Shown here: positions 22,801 through 24,332 of the stretch, in pieces | How positions within the stretch are numbered: position 1 is the first letter of the stretch | Layout of the letters: each line of letters starts with the position of its first letter | DNA from: a virus | Length of the DNA: 24,332 nt | IMG/VR virus record: IMGVR_UViG_3300043446_002818 | Span: 1-24,332 of that record | Direction: 5' to 3' (one strand) | Program-made: the position numbers and the translations under genes | Notes under the pieces: model-generated | What the model was told of the DNA's origin: nothing | The model's database searches: none | The model's input: the letters and a program-made list of their open reading frames with translations, nothing else

Positions 22801-24332
22801 AGTTGTGCCACTGCTGCTTTTAATGTTTCCAAGATTAAAAGTATCCGCTGGATTTCTTCGAATGTCTTGTAGTTGAGAAAGTCGATCAAAAATATACTTT
22901 TGCTTTTGATTAAACGTGTTGCTGGCTTTATCCGGAACCATGCCGGACCTGAGCATCTGCTGGTATTCTTTTGTATCTGAGTTATAAATTTCTGGCACAA
23001 ATTGATTGACATATTCGCCAGTTTTTGCGCTAACCTTTGCGCCCTTTTCGGTAAGCCTGAATTCCGCCTCTTTCTCGGCCATATACTTGTCTGCGTCGGA
23101 CAAGACTTTTCTTACCTGATCCTCTTGAGCGGATATGTCTGCGGCCTGCAATACGGCAAGTGCGTCCTCGATTGCGCTTGCCTCTTCTGCAATCAATTTA
23201 TCTCGATCGGCAATTAACTTATCGCGAGCGGCAACAAGTTCTGCAATCCTTTGCATCTTTGCTTCTGTCTCAGAATCAAAGATCATTGTTTCTGTTGCTT
23301 GATCTCCGCTTGAATCAGCAATCGTTTCAAGAGCCTGGCTCACCTCTTCGGCGTGCGACTCTGAGGCGGTTGCAGCGTCTTCTGCTGCTTGTGTCTCTTG
23401 CTCCTTGGCGGCAATGATGCGATCTGCCGCAGCGTCTTGCGCTTCGCTCTCAGTTGCAATCTCTTCTGGAAGAACTTCGTACGAACCGCCCTCGTCGTCT
23501 TCGTAGTAGTCTTCATTTCGCTCTTCATCAGTAAAATCTTCAAACATCGAGGCATCTTCTTCTGCAACGACAGCCGATTCCTCTACTGCGTCAGATTTTC
23601 TTGATTCCGCCTCAGTTGCCTGTTGTGCGGCAACCGTTCCGCGTCGAACCTCTTCAATTCTTGCTGCAATGGCTTCGGCGGAAAGTCCCTTTGCCTCAAG
23701 AAGCATGCGCAGATTGTCTTGAGCGAGTTGCTCTTCTGGGGAATTTCGTAGCGTTTCTTCAAGACGCTTTTGCATCTCGTCCATGCCTGAGCCGCCGTCA
23801 TTTGGTGCCGCAGCCTGCCCTGGACTAATTGGTTCCTGTTGCAGGTCTGGCAAATTTTCACTGCTCCAACGTCGGCCCTTCCAGGCTCTATATCCAGCCA
23901 TTGCGTTCTCGGGCAGACCAGTCGATGGGAATGCGTCTGGATTGTCAAAATTCAAACCGAATCCTGAGCCGGTACCGCGACCCTCTCCGGGCATTGGTTC
24001 TATTCTTGCTGCTGATTCTTGATTTCTTGTTGTTGCATCTGCAACGGCTTTTGCGCGTGCCTTTGCTTCCGACTCGGAATCTTTCGGATCATACGGAATC
24101 AATTCGCTAATATCGAGCGCAATTTTCCCGTGCTTTTCACTGAAATACGTTCCGAAATAAATTTGGCGACCATCAGCAATTGCTTGCTTAATGAATTCAG
24201 CGTTCTCCTGCATGAGTTGCAAAACAGCAACCCTAAATCGTTCTCTCTTGATCTTATTCCTTCCCTCAATTGCCTTGATTTCCTCTTCGCCCATTCCATC
24301 GGTAACTTCTTCGGGAACCATGTCGGATGGCA
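13879..24332 (-). CDS. Giant tail tape measure protein, N-terminus probably beyond the window
   Basis: At least 3,480 residues from the first ATG (24321). The frame stays open to the window edge and no Shine-Dalgarno site precedes that ATG, so the true start is probably outside. Numbering from that ATG, residues 1 to ~825 are a polar extension with an acidic stretch (~254-310) and a glycine-rich linker (~771-800). The tape-measure domain lies at ~860-1090 (QVLENTQVGFNTLFAN, GGDDEKIDRIAYALGQMNSA, QLANAGIAGYRML). Hydrophobic helices follow at ~1290-1440, a glycine-zipper segment at ~1926-2031 (AAGIGTAAGSALGQALI), and long coiled coils at ~2611-2890. The C-terminus ends NNTYNITVNN and an amphipathic helix, as in many tape measures. 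The protein sets tail length and may be ejected into the host envelope. Its gene precedes the hub gene, the standard order. Confidence 0.9.
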   Translation of the reverse strand, partial: PSDMVPEEVTDGMGEEEIKAIEGRNKIKRERFRVAVLQLMQENAEFIKQAIADGRQIYFGTYFSEKHGKIALDISELIPYDPKDSESEAKARAKAVADATTRNQESAARIEPMPGEGRGTGSGFGLNFDNPDAFPSTGLPENAMAGYRAWKGRRWSSENLPDLQQEPISPGQAAAPNDGGSGMDEMQKRLEETLRNSPEEQLAQDNLRMLLEAKGLSAEAIAARIEEVRRGTVAAQQATEAESRKSDAVEESAVVAEEDASMFEDFTDEERNEDYYEDDEGGSYEVLPEEIATESEAQDAAADRIIAAKEQETQAAEDAATASESHAEEVSQALETIADSSGDQATETMIFDSETEAKMQRIAELVAARDKLIADRDKLIAEEASAIEDALAVLQAADISAQEDQVRKVLSDADKYMAEKEAEFRLTEKGAKVSAKTGEYVNQFVPEIYNSDTKEYQQMLRSGMVPDKASNTFNQKQKYIFDRLSQLQDIRRNPADTFNLGNIKSSSGTTLSSEFMPASDFEIAQDVEAGQSPDLPGPTEAEVSQATSTLLDVRSSVQSFGDEIDAVSTQIRNLQEEIAPGSTLPKGPSMATSGQEQEAAARAAKELNPEATARAQEQILPLTARLSEMLGKAIEEARASLTAKGVSGAENLSAEELEKALAGSSIGRKLDYLLQVQRQVSATGITNAGEVKAGILGDASPEYPMAARKGKVSSYDKNAAELTGLSINDVRYLAQLIPTIAAQLSALENAARGTSGEVAQLGDASSKTTENLLGEGGQGGQGGGGGGTATGGPSGPMDDPNNDWRKIRAKIPDTDNIPRGLKDLAALQNRFNELAPAILHVGDANKGFSKSLDESNKKAQQASAALATLTNTNVGVLRAVRTQVGRAATFLVLQQLGREIGGVVSHLQSGIFGFNQVLENTQVGFNTLFANTLQANASIGNELVPKLNEAGVQIGFMREQAVKFADAIDFTKGAAEGMVSQIRDIANVTPFRFQPLVEASLKMKAFGFEAAEIPGMINSISNAVAALGGDDEKIDRIAYALGQMNSAGRVYQNDMMQLANAGIAGYRMLSEKLLMDLSAIKKRSMGLLKDLPEETIAEFKRLESFINTGSFKKSFGSIDQMIETLQDPKRAEGLIRALAKRGFLLGSTAARAITDGMDRQYQGSADRLSRTMTGALSTIADLSQNFMATAFQPLFNSVRDTIVEIGQFMLKSKEITKFVDEVRRRMQDFITSLSSFGPALQAAGQIFVDVFVSGLGSALDKGTAFGNVITGVIANLGPGLKLIGDILTNDVGKGLVVATLAFSLFSKAVTANPMIASITLLIAAISGIAAAIKENSILTAFVGSFVKTFIPSIEQFFKVIGDAFGTIAKDLSSGGLSGFVLGLSAAIDVLMPLLTIFLASMSVLLKIITPFAKPLGVLIGLFLALKTAMMAYDMAGSIVGKVMNSLGGAWSKVNDSIDTQISKVKQTAAAYEELGAAKRAAEDFKRNERGEMLDERGRVTTDKSKAALLWGEGERVNSYGMTESKGRGAQIALQGRGFIPGLLDMERNKQQTMDLAQNAMGVRPDFGAGFHLSHPDNVLPHTEPVVSNKSIEDNYGYLAGAESRLAAFNVATQGKTLTPEEESKKKDLEEAARLRQEASKLGMFRFAGLDAGVSVTGEADINKNAGAYSMDNLMSAINMQKQISFVINTAYANLEQAGNDIKKLADEITYLENELKKATPGTEEHDALTAQLAAKRAENEASIAKIKGSTQVQESTAIIGGLIEANGGDATDLVGQFAKGRPINIPKGSAEAIKALPDKVRNIVTAKVLEKQAKGENFLTKQEIEDITTGALGDARGKAALKGMTVGISKKLAGMLTSIYNSIAGKAPKMFQTIERGGGKTGLREIDSRQGKYYYVDQETGLLGNEEVTAEELQKRKRLKGGSKISSLGKYIGPASLALGLASGASRLAGQVAPILSAPIIGPLMDALPKEMTSIFRQKAGPFQAMAAGIGTAAGSALGQALIPIPGLGAALGGMIGGALGELVGNFVDKMMSESESIARKKKALFDEAKFLGFTDAQSKAIVEDKFGKTDFIQNMMTADPMADLRSSYTIDKDFNPMTEDEYNRRYNEILGSNQISEVMKPQLLQQLDDERLKRNASSSFDQRQADFMKTAMDPEMLKQLFGVDNLFAKRDAEKFRMANEDLLKSIDGKIARDEALTKQEEELLKAYKKLQVEAESSPLGMFGTITDSRAFSPTMMFDALAYSQPRSEYTQADVDAGAKKADGTAVTVDDIGKQRDNFLEVKDLMLDPVIQSMTRAAGFGDKVADALDAFGFDITKITRDMSNLDVIALMKETLSVGVRRAERAKALTPKIDVTMTRTQMMEEYGAEFGYNKFDELEAQRAEYAKQVAAFEKMGGEKRLAFLQEYADQKIAGGYKTFRNAPAGVERDQYGGKDTSYSVLQQDTDLLTTAERAEYEKLQAQKEKVAGARYVPLTVKMKYRMATEGASPEEQAQGVAAEQAFKNFRQANQAALTAATAAGLKATKEQLDLLKQETVLRDKAYTTKERTLDVGEALAVFEGEGIQISNKELANNKAIQEILLAKQNAIKSVASESEAVITAKVAELQAEGVITEIVAEKTILDQKQVELERKKKVLLEMQGKLIAANASGDKDQIESAQQAVRAAEGAIDAQGRSIADSQTKIKDLTAKAAAFFDAAEKANPFKLTKKELDEIKKLIAKDPGSILGGDGGKKDAAALQKNIDLLGKMASIAQQAYDRLRKAQQRTHDEYIKQLDEQEKRINERYQQRSDQQTEENLQAQLQIAGLQMRSQSADPLEAAKSFYDAKQALEQFYIDKQKEAELKVISDEKERYEKEFGASADAQQAIYDAALKRLQSRFDFAQSVLNGDEKMAGKMNDSLKMTMFGTSLAGDTSMLGTMISGSYQNQTTANDDFKKYAASAEGKKYADIKKKSASNRTTTEKNIYSKYNALLAAARKENALNAIGSALRGDVTGSQDITMTTEEQQALDAFESQNREAIAEALAAGLTKDNSDILAQLETMREEAKTAESDALVKEFGAITTGIRYNSDKAEFTPTSATSRGFSGGIKGLTYGGKAMSTADMKVFRGTTEESGLQATFMNEAIMSNLRYQDANGKEYAGAGNILSYITGLISSLGGGATGIAKLNDEQEALYTYLMTLVSAKNTFTTAQKTAILAQRTLEQGLNDFEQATGVDINIANLAEADVTDKQFTDYFNALGKTFEDNAAREEAIQKMRDVLRDTYGQALLSVDVEQYAKFADSSDPRIGALSGVVTNLKDVMTQIDNVMSAGAASKMTSLDKLLFGQNFDPNNLSGAGNPISNIMFGKTQIDAVSAAVIATRDSFESSMNSIKAYAAELGGPLGAFHQQTIEESNALGQAMGTTASAFSIATEQVNMYAQALNAAAAARAGLSIDPNFASGIGNGTAGTMPIAPPNNTYNITVNNAEGMNAQQLAAELARLIAQQAGSTVN

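Noticed and set aside
24321-24321. The ATG at 24321 as the true start of the tape measure
   Set aside because: The frame continues open to the window edge, and the visible 11 bases upstream contain no Shine-Dalgarno sequence. I treat the N-terminus as incomplete.
1-24332. tRNA, rRNA or insertion sequence
   Set aside because: Intergenic space is limited to short gaps of at most 93 bp. I saw no cloverleaf, transposase or terminal inverted repeats by reading; a dedicated scan was not possible.

Overview
This window is part of a tailed double-stranded DNA bacteriophage genome, or a prophage or metagenomic phage contig. The evidence is a terminase pair, a very large tape measure protein, a tail hub fused to a receptor-binding fibre, a second tail-fibre gene and a likely lysis cassette. 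The long tape measure and the absence of any sheath or baseplate-wedge gene suggest siphovirus morphology, but this is inferred. The host cannot be named. A TANNNT box that would place the transcript start on the ATG of one gene (leaderless mRNA) and a holin-like gene resembling the r1t/actinophage type lean weakly towards an actinobacterial host. Most other genes have ordinary AGGAG-type ribosome binding sites.

Layout on the minus strand, reading leftwards from the right edge: a tape measure gene of at least 3,480 codons, probably still open at the window edge (24332-13879); a 2,240-residue hub/fibre fusion (13864-7142); a promoter with dyad symmetry (about 7138-7086); a C39-like cysteine peptidase, probably the lysin (7069-6305); a holin-like membrane protein with two calcium-loop motifs (6292-5873); and a ParB/Srx-fold protein (5870-5358). 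These genes are packed with gaps of 2-14 bp, apart from the 72-bp promoter gap. The lysis genes therefore seem able to be transcribed separately from the tail genes.

The plus strand carries an island between 2617 and 5389: small terminase, large terminase, a 48-residue coiled-coil microprotein, a helix-rich protein with a four-cysteine tail and a 96-residue unknown. Each start overlaps or abuts the previous stop. The island ends in a clear intrinsic terminator (5394-5420), which lies inside the coding sequence of the convergent ParB-like gene.

Left of a 93-bp divergent promoter region, the minus strand resumes with an adsorption cassette: a 115-residue protein, a 107-residue protein with a fibre-type C-terminal domain, and a repeat-rich tail fibre that runs off the left edge (1845-1).

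Functionally, the window covers DNA packaging, tail-length determination, tail-tip and receptor recognition, and host lysis. The arrangement is unusual because the terminase cassette sits in opposite orientation between two tail/lysis blocks. No tRNA, CRISPR array, insertion sequence or integrase was seen. No stretch longer than 300 bases lacks a gene; the longest non-coding gaps are 93 bp (2524-2616) and 72 bp (7070-7141).
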